Positions 56,083-64,000 of a stretch of 64,000 nucleotides of DNA are shown here, piece by piece. Within the stretch, counting starts at the first letter, position 1, and the number at the start of each line of letters is the position of its first letter. A program made the position numbers and the translations under genes. The DNA comes from Lysobacter sp. ISL-50 (lineage in GTDB: Bacteria; Pseudomonadota; Gammaproteobacteria; Xanthomonadales; Xanthomonadaceae). Location of the stretch: assembly GCF_018612875.1 (NCBI RefSeq), contig NZ_JAGGRI010000034.1:20256-84255 (forward strand). Direction: 5' to 3'. Below the pieces are notes generated by a model. It was not told the DNA's origin. It did not search any database and was given only the letters and a program-made list of their open reading frames with translations.

Positions 56083-57639
56083 ATGAAACAGCTGAGCCTG
56101 CTCGCCCTGGCCGTAGCCCTGAGCGCCTGTTCCTCACCTTCCGGCGACCCCGCCGGCAAAGCCACGCCGGCCGCGTCGCCCGACGCCGACGGCGCCGATG
56201 CGCACAGCGGCGGCGCGACCCGCCTGACCGTCTACAGCGGCGACTACGAGTCGCTCGCCAACGTGCGCAGCGCCAGCGCCGGCATGCCCGGCTACGCCTT
56301 GGTCGAACGCCCGCTGCGCTTCGATCTCAAGCGCGGCGGCAATTCGCTGTCGGACAAACCGCTGCCGCCGTCGATGGACGTCGAGGCCGCGGTGCTGCAG
56401 CCGCGCAGCCCCGGCGTCAGCGTGGTGGGACAGCGCTACATCGCGCCGGTCTCGGGCGCGCAGAACGTGGTCGGCGTCGCCATCGGCCGCAAGGTCAGCG
56501 TCGAACACACCGCCGGCGGCGCCAAGCAGACCGACAGCGGCGTGCTGCTGGCGGCTGGCGACGGCCTCACCCTCGCCCTCGACGACGGCCGGGTCAAGGT
56601 CATCCGCAGCTACGACAGCTTCAGCCTGGTCGATAACGACAACGTGCTGCCGCGCCAATCGGCGCTGCAGTGGACGGTCAATGCCGCGCAGGCCGGCAAC
56701 GCCGATTTCGTATTGAGCTACCCCATGGGCGGCATGGCCTGGCGCGCCGAATACCGCGCCACGCTCGCCTCCGGCGGCGGCTGCAAGCTGGCGCTGGACG
56801 GCGCGGCGCTGGTCGCCAATCGCAGCGGCCGCGCCTTCAACGACGTGCGCCTGAGCCTGGTCGCGGGCGAGCCCAATCGCACGCGCAATCTCGACTTCGT
56901 CCAGGTCACCGGCTCACGCATCCAGGCCGACAGTTACGCGGTAGCCGCGCCGGCCGCGCCGCCACCGCCGATGCCGCTCGAGCGCGCCGCCGGCGAATAC
57001 CACGCCTACGATCTGTCGCAACCGGCCAGCCTGAACAACGGCGGCACCGAACGCATCGCGCTGTTCCCGCGCAACGACGCGGTCGCCTGCGAACGCATCT
57101 ACTCGCTGGAAGCCAGCGACAACGGCTGGCAGCCGCCGACGCCGCTGATCGATCGCGACTACGGCGGCCAGACCGGCGACATCCCGGTGGTGTCCAAGGT
57201 CGAGTTCAAGAACGACAAGGCCTCCGGCCTGGGGCTGCCGTTGCCGGCCGGCCGCGTGCGCGCCTTCGACGGCGGCGATTTCCTCGGTGAATCCCAACTC
57301 CAGCACACCCCGTCGGGCGCCGACATCAAGCTCGAACTCGGCAAAGTCTTCGACCTGAGCGGCAAGCGCGAAGCCACCGCGTTCCAGCTCGACCGTACCG
57401 GACGGACCATCACCGAATCGTTCGCGATCACCGTCAAGAACGCGAAGAAGAACCTCGCCACGGTTCGCGTCACCGAACCCTTGCCGCGCTGGACCGATTG
57501 GGAGATCGTGTCCTCCAGCCTGCCGTCGAAGAAGAAGGACGCGCGCCACGCTCAGTTCGAGGTGCCCGTGCCGGCCGAAGGCGAAACCAAGCTGACCTAC
57601 ACCGTGCGCTATCGCTGGCCCCAGGACGTCAAACCATGA
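56083..57639 (+). CDS. DUF4139-domain lipoprotein
   Basis: The 518-residue protein has a lipobox LSAC (Cys16) and is probably an outer-membrane or periplasmic lipoprotein. DUF4139-like blocks include MGGMAWRAEYRATLASGGGC and VLSY strands, with FAITVKNAKKNLATVRVTEPLPRW near the C-terminus. The family role is unclear. ATG 56083 has GGAG seven bases upstream; the in-frame ATG at 56071 is less likely. Its stop overlaps the crotonase start (ATGA), an odd pairing of envelope lipoprotein and CoA enzyme. Confidence 0.85.
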   Translation: MKQLSLLALAVALSACSSPSGDPAGKATPAASPDADGADAHSGGATRLTVYSGDYESLANVRSASAGMPGYALVERPLRFDLKRGGNSLSDKPLPPSMDVEAAVLQPRSPGVSVVGQRYIAPVSGAQNVVGVAIGRKVSVEHTAGGAKQTDSGVLLAAGDGLTLALDDGRVKVIRSYDSFSLVDNDNVLPRQSALQWTVNAAQAGNADFVLSYPMGGMAWRAEYRATLASGGGCKLALDGAALVANRSGRAFNDVRLSLVAGEPNRTRNLDFVQVTGSRIQADSYAVAAPAAPPPPMPLERAAGEYHAYDLSQPASLNNGGTERIALFPRNDAVACERIYSLEASDNGWQPPTPLIDRDYGGQTGDIPVVSKVEFKNDKASGLGLPLPAGRVRAFDGGDFLGESQLQHTPSGADIKLELGKVFDLSGKREATAFQLDRTGRTITESFAITVKNAKKNLATVRVTEPLPRWTDWEIVSSSLPSKKKDARHAQFEVPVPAEGETKLTYTVRYRWPQDVKP

Positions 57640-58394
57640 ATTGCGTAGAAACCCAGACCCACGGCGACATCGTCGAAATCAAGCTGGCGCGCGCGCCGGT
57701 CAACGCGCTCAATCCGGCGCTGTGCAACGCCGCGCGCGAAGCGATCGAACAGGCGGTGCTGCACGGCGCGCACGGCATCGTGCTCAGCGGCGGTCCGAAG
57801 GTGTTCTCCGCGGGTCTGGACGTGCCCTACCTGATCTCGCTGGGCGATCGGCGCGATCATCTGCTGCTGGCCTGGCAGGCCTTCTTCGGCCTCAGCCGCG
57901 CATTGGCGTCCTCGCCGGTGCCGGTGGTCGCGGCGATCGCCGGCCACGCGCCGGCCGGCGGCTGCGTACTGGCCTTGTGCTGCGATTACCGGGTGATGGC
58001 CTCGGGCGACTACGGCATCGGCCTCAACGAAACCCAGGTCGGCCTGGTCGCGCCGGAAGGCATCCAGCGCCTGATGCGGCGCGTGGTCGGCACCTATCGC
58101 GCCGAACGCCTGCTGGTGGCCGGCGCGATGGTGAATGCCGAAAACGCGCTGCGCATCGGCCTGGTCGATGAACTGGTCGAGATCGACGCGGTCTCCGAGC
58201 GCGCGCGCGAATGGCTGCAGCAACTGTTGAGCCTGCCGCGCAGCGCGATGCTGCAAACCCGCGCCCTGGCCCGCGCGGATCTGATCGAGGCCCTGCGGCC
58301 GGAGCATATCGAGCTCGATCGCTTCGTCGAATCCTGGTATTCGCTGGATACGCAGGTAGCGTTGAAGGCGCTGGTGGCTAAGCTGGGCAAGTGA
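57636..58394 (+). CDS. Enoyl-CoA hydratase/isomerase family protein
   Basis: The 252-residue crotonase has the oxyanion-hole segments VFSAGLDVPYL and IAGHAPAGGCVLALCCDYRVMA. The family glutamates differ: the second site reads GLNETQVGLVAPEG, so it may be an isomerase rather than hydratase. Substrate unknown. It starts inside the stop codon of the DUF4139 lipoprotein gene, so translation of the two is coupled. Confidence 0.9.
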   Translation: MNCVETQTHGDIVEIKLARAPVNALNPALCNAAREAIEQAVLHGAHGIVLSGGPKVFSAGLDVPYLISLGDRRDHLLLAWQAFFGLSRALASSPVPVVAAIAGHAPAGGCVLALCCDYRVMASGDYGIGLNETQVGLVAPEGIQRLMRRVVGTYRAERLLVAGAMVNAENALRIGLVDELVEIDAVSERAREWLQQLLSLPRSAMLQTRALARADLIEALRPEHIELDRFVESWYSLDTQVALKALVAKLGK

Positions 58395-58425
58395 TGGGCA
58401 GGAGCGTAGAAACGAGTTCCTCGCT

Positions 58426-59772
58426 TCAAAGCAGCCAAACCTCGACGCGTTCATTGCGATAACGCGCCGCCGCGTCGCGCGGGCCGGCCACCGGCAGCGC
58501 GGTGCCCATGCCGCGCGCCTGCTGCACCTTGAGACCGCGCGAAACCAGTTCCTGCGCGATCAGGTCGGCGCGGTCGTTGCTCATCATCATCGCCGCCATC
58601 GTCGAACCGGCGCTGATGTCGGCGAAACCGATCACCAGCAGGCGCCGGCCGCGGTTCGGCGGCAATTGCATGAACGCGCGCAGGCGGTCGAGGTCGCGCA
58701 CCGCGCGGCTGTCGTACACGCTCGCCGCCACGCCGCTTTCGCTGGGACCGTTGAAGTTGAAGCGCAGACTCAGCGGCAGGCGCACGGCGTTATCGACCAG
58801 TTGACGGTATTCGCCCGGGCCGAGGGTGACGCGGCGTTCGCGTCCGGGCACCAGCGTCACCGCGACATGGCCGCTGCGCGCGACCGCGCGCTGACCCGGC
58901 CGGGTCATCGCATACAAGGCGAAGCTGCGGCTGAGCGCGCCCATCATCTGGCCGCCGTACAGATACAGGCGCCGGCTCAGCGGATAGTCCTCGCTCGACA
59001 CTTCGGTGCGGGTCGGCGCGATCGCGCGGCCGCCGTCGGCGATCGCCAGCGGCCTGGTGCCGACGCCGTAATGTTCGCCGAGCGGAATCAGGCCGATCGC
59101 GAGCGGATCGGCGGCGACCGCGGCGATCAGTTCGCGCGCGTTCGCATGTTGCTGCGCTTCGGCGAAGGCGGCGCCGCGCATCACCCGCTCGTTGATCAGA
59201 TCGCGCACCGCGCCGGCGCTGGAATCCAGGTGCAGATGCACTTGCCCGGCGGCGCCGAGTTCGCGCCAGTCGCGCGATTGCCCAGACAACAACGCGCGCA
59301 GTTGATTGAAATTCAGGCGCACGACCGGGTTGTTGCGATTGACCACCACCGCCACGCCGTCGAGCGCGATCACGAATTCCTGGTCGGGCGTGCCCAGGTC
59401 GCCGAGCTGCCAACCGGCGTCGAGTTCGGCCGCGTTCGGGCGCCGCGTCATCATCGCGATCTGGGTCTGGCCCTCGATCAGATCGTTGAAACCGCGCGCC
59501 GAATCGCTGGCGCCGATTTCCACGATCAAGGGCTGGCCGTCGCGAGTGGCGTGGATTTCGGTCAGCGCCGGCTTCGACCGGTCCACGCGGATGCCGCTGT
59601 AGCCGATATCGCGCAACCACGATTGCGCGACCGCCGGCACCAGCGCATGCGCCAGAGTGTTGGAACCGCGGATGCGCACGCGCTCGGCGTCCTGTGCGGC
59701 GGCGGGAGCGGCGAAGGCGGAAAGGACGAAGGCAAAAACCAACAAGAACGGCGAAACGACGGCACGCGGCAT
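58426..59772 (-). CDS. PstS-like phosphate-binding domain fused to OmpA-like domain
   Basis: The 448-residue product has a signal peptide (FLLVFAFVLSAFAAPAAAQ). A type 2 periplasmic binding domain follows, starting VRIRGSNTLAHALVPAVA with GASDSARGFNDLIEGQTQIAMMTRRP and QEFVIALDGVAVVVNRNNP as in PstS proteins. A C-terminal OmpA domain (residues ~325-445) ends DRADLIAQELVSRGLKVQQARGMG and NERVEVWLL. The domain order suggests a phosphate-binding protein tied to the cell wall, outside any visible pst operon. ATG 59772 has GGGGAG seven bases upstream. Confidence 0.88.
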   Translation of the reverse strand: MPRAVVSPFLLVFAFVLSAFAAPAAAQDAERVRIRGSNTLAHALVPAVAQSWLRDIGYSGIRVDRSKPALTEIHATRDGQPLIVEIGASDSARGFNDLIEGQTQIAMMTRRPNAAELDAGWQLGDLGTPDQEFVIALDGVAVVVNRNNPVVRLNFNQLRALLSGQSRDWRELGAAGQVHLHLDSSAGAVRDLINERVMRGAAFAEAQQHANARELIAAVAADPLAIGLIPLGEHYGVGTRPLAIADGGRAIAPTRTEVSSEDYPLSRRLYLYGGQMMGALSRSFALYAMTRPGQRAVARSGHVAVTLVPGRERRVTLGPGEYRQLVDNAVRLPLSLRFNFNGPSESGVAASVYDSRAVRDLDRLRAFMQLPPNRGRRLLVIGFADISAGSTMAAMMMSNDRADLIAQELVSRGLKVQQARGMGTALPVAGPRDAAARYRNERVEVWLL

Positions 59773-60061
59773 GGCGCGCACTCCCCCTGTGCGAATTGCG
59801 CGAAGGATGGGCGCGGCCTGTGACGCGACCGTTACGCGACGCGCGTCACTTCGATAACGTTAAGCGATCGACTTATTGCGCACAGTTGGGTTGTGCTGCG
59901 CGAACGCGCCGCGCGTGCGGGAATCGCGCAATTCGCGGCTTAAAAACGATGCGGGCGCCAATTCGCGTCGCAACTGTCGTCGCGAACGAACCATCCGAAA
60001 GCGCCTCGCACACAGACAGTTGCGCGCCATCCGGCCGGATCGAACGCCGGCAACGCGGCCG
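59773..60061. other. Upstream region of the PstS-OmpA gene
   Basis: No gene is supported. The region holds AT-richer elements (CGATAACGTTAAGCGATCGACTTATTG) near 59850-59875, where a Pho box might be sought, but I see no convincing match to a PhoB consensus. Confidence 0.5.
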
Positions 60062-60913
60062 TCAGCCTTCGCCGGTCGCGATCGGCCGCTGCGAATCTTC
60101 GATCCATCCGCTCCAGGAACCGGTATACAACGCCGCGCCGTCGAAACCGGCGTGCGCCATCGCCAGCAGATGATGGCAGGCGGTCACGCCCGAGCCGCAC
60201 ATCGCCGCGACTTGCGCCGGCTCGCGTCCGCCCAGCAACGGCGCGAATTCCGACGCCAGGGTTTGCGGCGATTTGAAGCGGCCGTCGGCCAGGTTGGCCG
60301 AGTACGCGCGATGGCTCGCGCCCGGCACGTGCCCGGCGACGCGGTCGAGCGGTTCGACTTCGCCGCGAAAACGCTCGCCGGCGCGCGCATCGATCAGCAG
60401 GCCGCCGGAATCGAGCAAGGCGCGCACGTCCTGCGCGTCGAGCAGGCGGCGCGCGTCGAAGCTCGCCTGGTAGTGCGTCGCTTGCGGCGCCGGAATCCCG
60501 GCGTCGGCCGGCAAGCCGAGCGCGCTCCAGCGCTGCCAGCCGCCATCGAGCACGGCCACGCGCCGATGGCCCAGCACGCGCAGCAGGAACCACAGGCGCG
60601 AAGCGGCGAGCGCGCCGTCGGCGGCGTCGTACACCACCACCTGATGCTGCGGCGTGACGCCCCAGCGGCCCAGGGTGGCGGTGAAATCGGCGGCGTCCGG
60701 CCACGGGTGGCGGCCGCCGGAGGTCTTGCGATGATCCGACAGGTCGCGATCCAGATCGGCGTAACGCGCGCCGGGGATGTGCGATTGCCGGTAGGCGTTC
60801 TCGCTGGCCGCGCGATCGGTGAGCGAGGTGCGGGTGTCGATAACGATCAGATCTTCGCGGCCCAGCGCCGCGGCGAGATCCTCGGCCGATACCAGGGTGG
60901 TCCAGGCGGTCAT
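60062..60913 (-). CDS. Thiosulfate/3-mercaptopyruvate sulfurtransferase
   Basis: The 283-residue protein has two rhodanese domains. The catalytic Cys is in MCGSGVTACHHL (about residue 238); CGSGVTA is the mercaptopyruvate-sulfurtransferase version of the loop. It moves sulfur from mercaptopyruvate or thiosulfate to an acceptor such as cyanide or thioredoxin. Its ATG overlaps the stop of the Nudix gene (ATGA), third in a coupled operon. Confidence 0.93.
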   Translation of the reverse strand: MTAWTTLVSAEDLAAALGREDLIVIDTRTSLTDRAASENAYRQSHIPGARYADLDRDLSDHRKTSGGRHPWPDAADFTATLGRWGVTPQHQVVVYDAADGALAASRLWFLLRVLGHRRVAVLDGGWQRWSALGLPADAGIPAPQATHYQASFDARRLLDAQDVRALLDSGGLLIDARAGERFRGEVEPLDRVAGHVPGASHRAYSANLADGRFKSPQTLASEFAPLLGGREPAQVAAMCGSGVTACHHLLAMAHAGFDGAALYTGSWSGWIEDSQRPIATGEG

Positions 60914-61584
60914 CGCGCAGCCTCCAATCGTTGTCGCAGGTTGAGCAGCATCGACGCGGTCGCGCCCCAGATGCGCTGGCTCGGATAGCGGTATTCCAGC
61001 ACGTGGCGCGCGCGGCCCTTGTACTCGAGCGTGCGCGTGCCGAGGTTGTCCGGGTCCAGCAGGAAGGTCAGCGGGACTTCGAACACTTCCGCGACCTCGC
61101 CCGGATCGGGCCGCGCCACGTAAGCCGGGTCGATCACCGCCACCAGCGGCAACACGCGAAAACCGGTGATGGTGACCAGCGGGTCGAGAAACCCCAACGG
61201 CGCGATCAACGCGGCCGGCACGCCGATTTCCTCTTCGGTCTCGCGCAGCGCCGCGGCGACCGCGTCTTCATCGCTGGGCTCGATGCGTCCGCCGGGGAAA
61301 CTGACCTGCCCGCCGTGCTGGCGCAATCCGTCGGTGCGCCGGGTCAGCAGCACCTGCACGCCTTCGCCGCGCGGCACCAGACCGACCAGCACCGCGGCCT
61401 GCGCGTGCAGCGCGTTGTCGGGCAGCAGGTCGGTGACATCGTCGAGATTCCAGCCGTCGCTCTCGGGCGCGGCGTCGAGCGGATGCAGCGCCGCCAGCAG
61501 GCGCGTGCGCGCGCGCGAATCGCCGTCGAGAAAATTTCCGGCGAACGCGGACGCGGCGGAACCGGAGGCGGCCTCGGAACTCAC
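60910..61584 (-). CDS. Nudix CoA pyrophosphatase
   Basis: The 224-residue hydrolase has the Nudix box GGRIEPSDEDAVAAALRETEEEIGV, and just before it LRQHGGQVSFPGG, the signature of the CoA-pyrophosphatase (UPF0035) branch. It cleaves CoA or acyl-CoA to 4'-phosphopantetheine and 3',5'-ADP. GTG 61584 overlaps the DUF1289 stop (GTGA), and its own stop overlaps the sulfurtransferase start. Confidence 0.93.
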   Translation of the reverse strand: MSSEAASGSAASAFAGNFLDGDSRARTRLLAALHPLDAAPESDGWNLDDVTDLLPDNALHAQAAVLVGLVPRGEGVQVLLTRRTDGLRQHGGQVSFPGGRIEPSDEDAVAAALRETEEEIGVPAALIAPLGFLDPLVTITGFRVLPLVAVIDPAYVARPDPGEVAEVFEVPLTFLLDPDNLGTRTLEYKGRARHVLEYRYPSQRIWGATASMLLNLRQRLEAAR

Positions 61585-61763
61585 CGCAGGCCCGCCTCGC
61601 GCTTGGGCAGCACGTCTTCCATCAGGCGCAGGCGTTCGTCGTCGTTCATTTGCGACCAGCGCGCGATTTCCGCGGTGGTGCGATGGCAGCCCATGCACAG
61701 GCCGTCGTCGCGAAGTTGGCATACGCCGATGCAGGGGCTCAGCACCGCGCGAAAAGTCGTCAT
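61581..61763 (-). CDS. DUF1289 zinc-ribbon-like small protein
   Basis: The 60-residue product shows SPCIGVCQL and CMGCHRTTAEIARW, the two cysteine pairs typical of DUF1289 (YdhL-like), which probably bind a metal. Start uncertain: ATG 61763 fits the family, ATG 61781 is in frame. It begins the coupled operon with the Nudix and sulfurtransferase genes; the role is unknown. Confidence 0.85.
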   Translation of the reverse strand: MTTFRAVLSPCIGVCQLRDDGLCMGCHRTTAEIARWSQMNDDERLRLMEDVLPKREAGLR

Positions 61764-61884
61764 ATCGTCCACCGGGGCCATGCCGCCATTTTGCCTGGCG
61801 GGCCGGCCGGGTAAAGCCTCGCCGCGCGGGCGGCAAGCAGAACGGAAAATCGGCGCCATGCCGGGCATGCGCCGCCGGACCCCA

Positions 61885-61918
61885 CAAACGACTTGCGCCG
61901 GACGGGCCGGCGCAAGTG
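61885..61918 (-). terminator. Terminator-like hairpin after the FKBP gene
   Basis: Minus-strand stem ACTTGCGCCGG / CCGGCGCAAGT with a 5-base loop, then CGTTTGTGG, 35 bases past the fkp stop. T-run weak. Confidence 0.7.
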
Positions 61919-61952
61919 CGTCACACAACTGCGTTCGAGCTTCGTGGTCGTA

Positions 61953-62639
61953 TTACTTGACGCTGACCAGCTTGATTTCGAACTGCACCGCCACGTTCGG
62001 CGGGAACGGGGTGCGCGGATCGGCGCCGTAAGCCTGGGCCGAGGGCAGCGTCACTTCCCACTTGGAACCGGTCGGCATCTGCAGCAGGGTTTCCTGCATC
62101 GCCTTCATTTCGATGTCGCTGACCTTAATCGACGGGATCGAGTTGGCCGGACGCGCCTGCGCCGGACGCTCGCCCCAGGGGAACGGGCCGGCCACTTCCA
62201 GCGCCACGGTGCTCGAGGAGGTCGGCTTGGCGCCGGTGCCGTTGTCGATCACGCGGTACTGCACGCCGCTCGGCAGCACCTTCACGCCCGCCTTGGACTT
62301 ATTGGCGTTGATGAAGGTTTCGCTCTTGGTCTTGTTCTCGGCCGCGGCCTTGTCCCACTCGGCCTTGGCGCGCTCGGTCTGGCGCTTCTGCATGTTCTGC
62401 ACGGCAGTGCGCAGTTGCTCGACCGGCACGGACGGCTGCTTCTTGGAATAACCGTCCTGCAGACCCTTGATGATGGTGTTCACATCGACCTGCTCGCCGC
62501 TTTCCACGGCATTCCTGCCGAGGTCGTAGCCGAGCGCGTAGCTCAGCTTGCCCTTCTCGGAAGAAGTGTCCTGCGCGACGGCGTTGCCGGCGGTCAGTGC
62601 CAGGGCCGCGACGGCGGCAGCAATCAAACGCAACTTCAT
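61953..62639 (-). CDS. FKBP-type periplasmic peptidyl-prolyl isomerase (FkpA-like)
   Basis: The protein speeds proline isomerisation and has chaperone action in the periplasm. The 228-residue product has a signal peptide (LRLIAAAVAALALTAGNAVA), an N-terminal dimerisation region (YALGYDLGRNAVESGEQVD), then the FKBP domain (LPSGVQYRVIDNGTGAKP ... TPFPPNVAVQFEIKLVSV). The centre of the FKBP domain is modified (PFPWGERPAQARPANS replaces the usual TRLDGTVFDSS strand), so isomerase activity may be altered. ATG 62639 gives the signal peptide. Confidence 0.92.
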   Translation of the reverse strand: MKLRLIAAAVAALALTAGNAVAQDTSSEKGKLSYALGYDLGRNAVESGEQVDVNTIIKGLQDGYSKKQPSVPVEQLRTAVQNMQKRQTERAKAEWDKAAAENKTKSETFINANKSKAGVKVLPSGVQYRVIDNGTGAKPTSSSTVALEVAGPFPWGERPAQARPANSIPSIKVSDIEMKAMQETLLQMPTGSKWEVTLPSAQAYGADPRTPFPPNVAVQFEIKLVSVK

Positions 62640-62883
62640 TCGGTGAAACCTCCGGTAATGGCACGGGGCGACCTTCGCCGCCCCGATCAGCTGGGAGCAC
62701 TTTCCAATGCCCCAATGTGTAAAGCCCTGCGGTCGAAAGCCCCGGACAGGACGGGTTAGGATACCGGCGGCAGCGCTTAACCGCCACTGACGCCGCCCGC
62801 CTATGACAGCGCCGCGACCGCGGAGTTCAACGGCGGTCGCAATCCCCACTCCCCGCAATTTTCGAGAACCCTACGGCCATCAC

Positions 62884-63666
62884 ATGACCGAATCGCCCTT
62901 GCTGATCGCCGATCGCGGCGCCGTGCGCCAGATCTGCGTGAACCGTCCGGACAAGCTGAACGCGCTCAACGCGGCCACCCTGGACGCCCTGCTGGCCGCC
63001 TTCGAGGCCGCCGCGGCCGACCCGGCGGTGCGCGCCGTGGTCCTCACCGGGGCCGGCCCGAAGGCCTTCGTCGCCGGCGCCGATATCTCGGAAATGAATA
63101 CCTTGACCCCGGTCCAGGGCCGCGATTTCTCCCTGCGCGGGCAGAAACTGATGCGCCGGATCGAGAAAATGCCCAAGCCGGTGATCGCGATGATCAACGG
63201 TTTCGCCCTCGGCGGCGGCCTGGAACTGGCGATGGGCTGCCATCTGCGCCTGGCCGCGGACAGCGCCAAGATCGGCCAGCCCGAGATCAACCTCGGCCTG
63301 ATCCCCGGTTTCGGCGGCACCCAGCGCCTGCTGCGCCTGGCCGGCCGCGCCGCGACCCTGGAGCTGTGCCTGCTCGGCGCGCCGATCGACGCGGCGCGGG
63401 CGAAGGAACTGGGCATCGTCAACCGGGTGATCGCCGCGGCCGAGCTGGAAGCGGAGACCTTCAAGCTGGCCGAGCAACTGGCCGCGTCCGCGCCGCTGGC
63501 GTTGCGCGGCGTGCTCGACTGCGTCGCGGTCGGCGGCGAATGCGGCATCGAAGAAGGCCTGGAGTACGAGACCGCGCAATTCGGTTTGATGTTCTCCACC
63601 GACGACATGCGCGAAGGCACCGGCGCGTTCCTGGAACGGCGCAAGCCGGCGTTCCACGGCCGTTGA
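62884..63666 (+). CDS. Enoyl-CoA hydratase
   Basis: The 260-residue crotonase has the oxyanion segments AFVAGADISEMNTL and INGFALGGGLELAMGCHLRLAA, and the catalytic-glutamate region GQPEINLGLIPGFGGTQRLLR, all hydratase-like. Hydration of trans-2-enoyl-CoA in fatty acid oxidation is the likely role. ATG 62884 begins MTESPLLIADRG; the frame is open further upstream but not coding-like. Confidence 0.95.
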   Translation: MTESPLLIADRGAVRQICVNRPDKLNALNAATLDALLAAFEAAAADPAVRAVVLTGAGPKAFVAGADISEMNTLTPVQGRDFSLRGQKLMRRIEKMPKPVIAMINGFALGGGLELAMGCHLRLAADSAKIGQPEINLGLIPGFGGTQRLLRLAGRAATLELCLLGAPIDAARAKELGIVNRVIAAAELEAETFKLAEQLAASAPLALRGVLDCVAVGGECGIEEGLEYETAQFGLMFSTDDMREGTGAFLERRKPAFHGR

Positions 63667-63673
63667 GTCCGGC

Positions 63674-64000
63674 GTGAGCGCATCGGGCCATCGCGAATCC
63701 GATAACGACGCGCCGGGCGATGCCGCCTGCGCGTGCGGCTGCACCGATCCGCGCGGCGCGGCGGCGCATGCGATCGCGCGCGCGCTGGCGCGCGACGATC
63801 TGGATCGCGCCATCGCCCTGGGCCTGTTGAACGACGACGCCGACCCGACCCTCGCCTGCGCGCATTGCACGCCCGCGTGCGCGCTCGCTATCGGCCAGGC
63901 GCGCGCGAATCGATTGACCGCGTTGGCCGCGCGCGACCGCTACCGCGCCCGCGCGCAACGGCTGCAACGCCGCGCCGACGAACGCGCGGCGCAGCGCGCC
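63674..64000 (+). CDS. Cys-cluster hypothetical protein (3' end outside window)
   Basis: The frame is open from GTG 63674 to the window end (109 codons visible). The N-terminal part has DAACACGCTDPRG, and ~65 residues on LACAHCTPACALAIG; both cysteine clusters could bind a metal. The rest is Ala/Arg-rich helix (ARDRYRARAQRLQRRADERAAQRA). I do not recognise the family. It starts seven bases after the crotonase stop, so it is probably coupled to it. Confidence 0.7.
   Translation, partial: MSASGHRESDNDAPGDAACACGCTDPRGAAAHAIARALARDDLDRAIALGLLNDDADPTLACAHCTPACALAIGQARANRLTALAARDRYRARAQRLQRRADERAAQRA

Overview
The window is high-GC (roughly two thirds G+C) chromosomal DNA from a gammaproteobacterium. 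Its housekeeping blocks (rpsP-rimM-trmD-rplS, rplU-rpmA-obgE, rpsT / murJ / ribF-ileS-lspA-ispH), the TonB-dependent receptor, secreted subtilase and lipoproteins, and the dense dispersed palindromic repeats of types common in xanthomonads all suggest Xanthomonadaceae, most likely Lysobacter. The genus is my inference. I see no integrase, transposase, prophage, CRISPR or rRNA operon. One tRNA gene (Thr, CGT anticodon) is present.

Layout: 1-2.5 kb, a partial TonB receptor with a Zur-like palindrome upstream. 2.5-9.3 kb, mutS, then a three-copy tandem duplication of the mutS/next-gene junction, then a membrane-anchored Clp-type AAA+ protein whose C-terminus looks like a class I release factor without its GGQ region. 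9.3-16 kb, katG with an OxyR-like site, a DUF937 protein, hslR, two 263-bp repeat copies, and a MATE transporter. 16-20.6 kb, the rpsP-rimM-trmD-rplS operon and ffh, with a ypjD/ccsA-like gene facing away. 21.6-27 kb, a dead CPBP protease remnant and a MarR-controlled tripartite efflux operon with a clear operator over its -35 box.

27-31 kb is the most unusual accessory segment. Two small secreted proteins with an identical seven-cysteine framework flank an orphan HypX-like (CO-forming) enzyme, and a membrane-tethered glutaredoxin follows. 31-36.5 kb holds radA, a PAP2-like membrane protein, small unknowns, tRNA-Thr and a CPA2 antiporter. 36.5-46.7 kb is core housekeeping: isoprenoid, lipoprotein and cell-wall synthesis, translation, ribosome assembly. 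46.7-48.1 kb is a long gene-poor gap. 48-64 kb carries a subtilisin-like protease, an OmpA-type lipoprotein, uvrA coupled to a thioesterase, a PCu(A)C copper chaperone, a DUF4139 lipoprotein coupled to a crotonase, a PstS-OmpA fusion, a tightly overlapping DUF1289-Nudix-sulfurtransferase operon, an FKBP isomerase, an enoyl-CoA hydratase and a partial cysteine-rich unknown.

Many intergenic regions are filled by at least five dispersed inverted-repeat families. Several also lie in tandem, so recombination between repeats seems to have shaped this region. Because of the GC bias there are very long open frames antisense to real genes; these are omitted.
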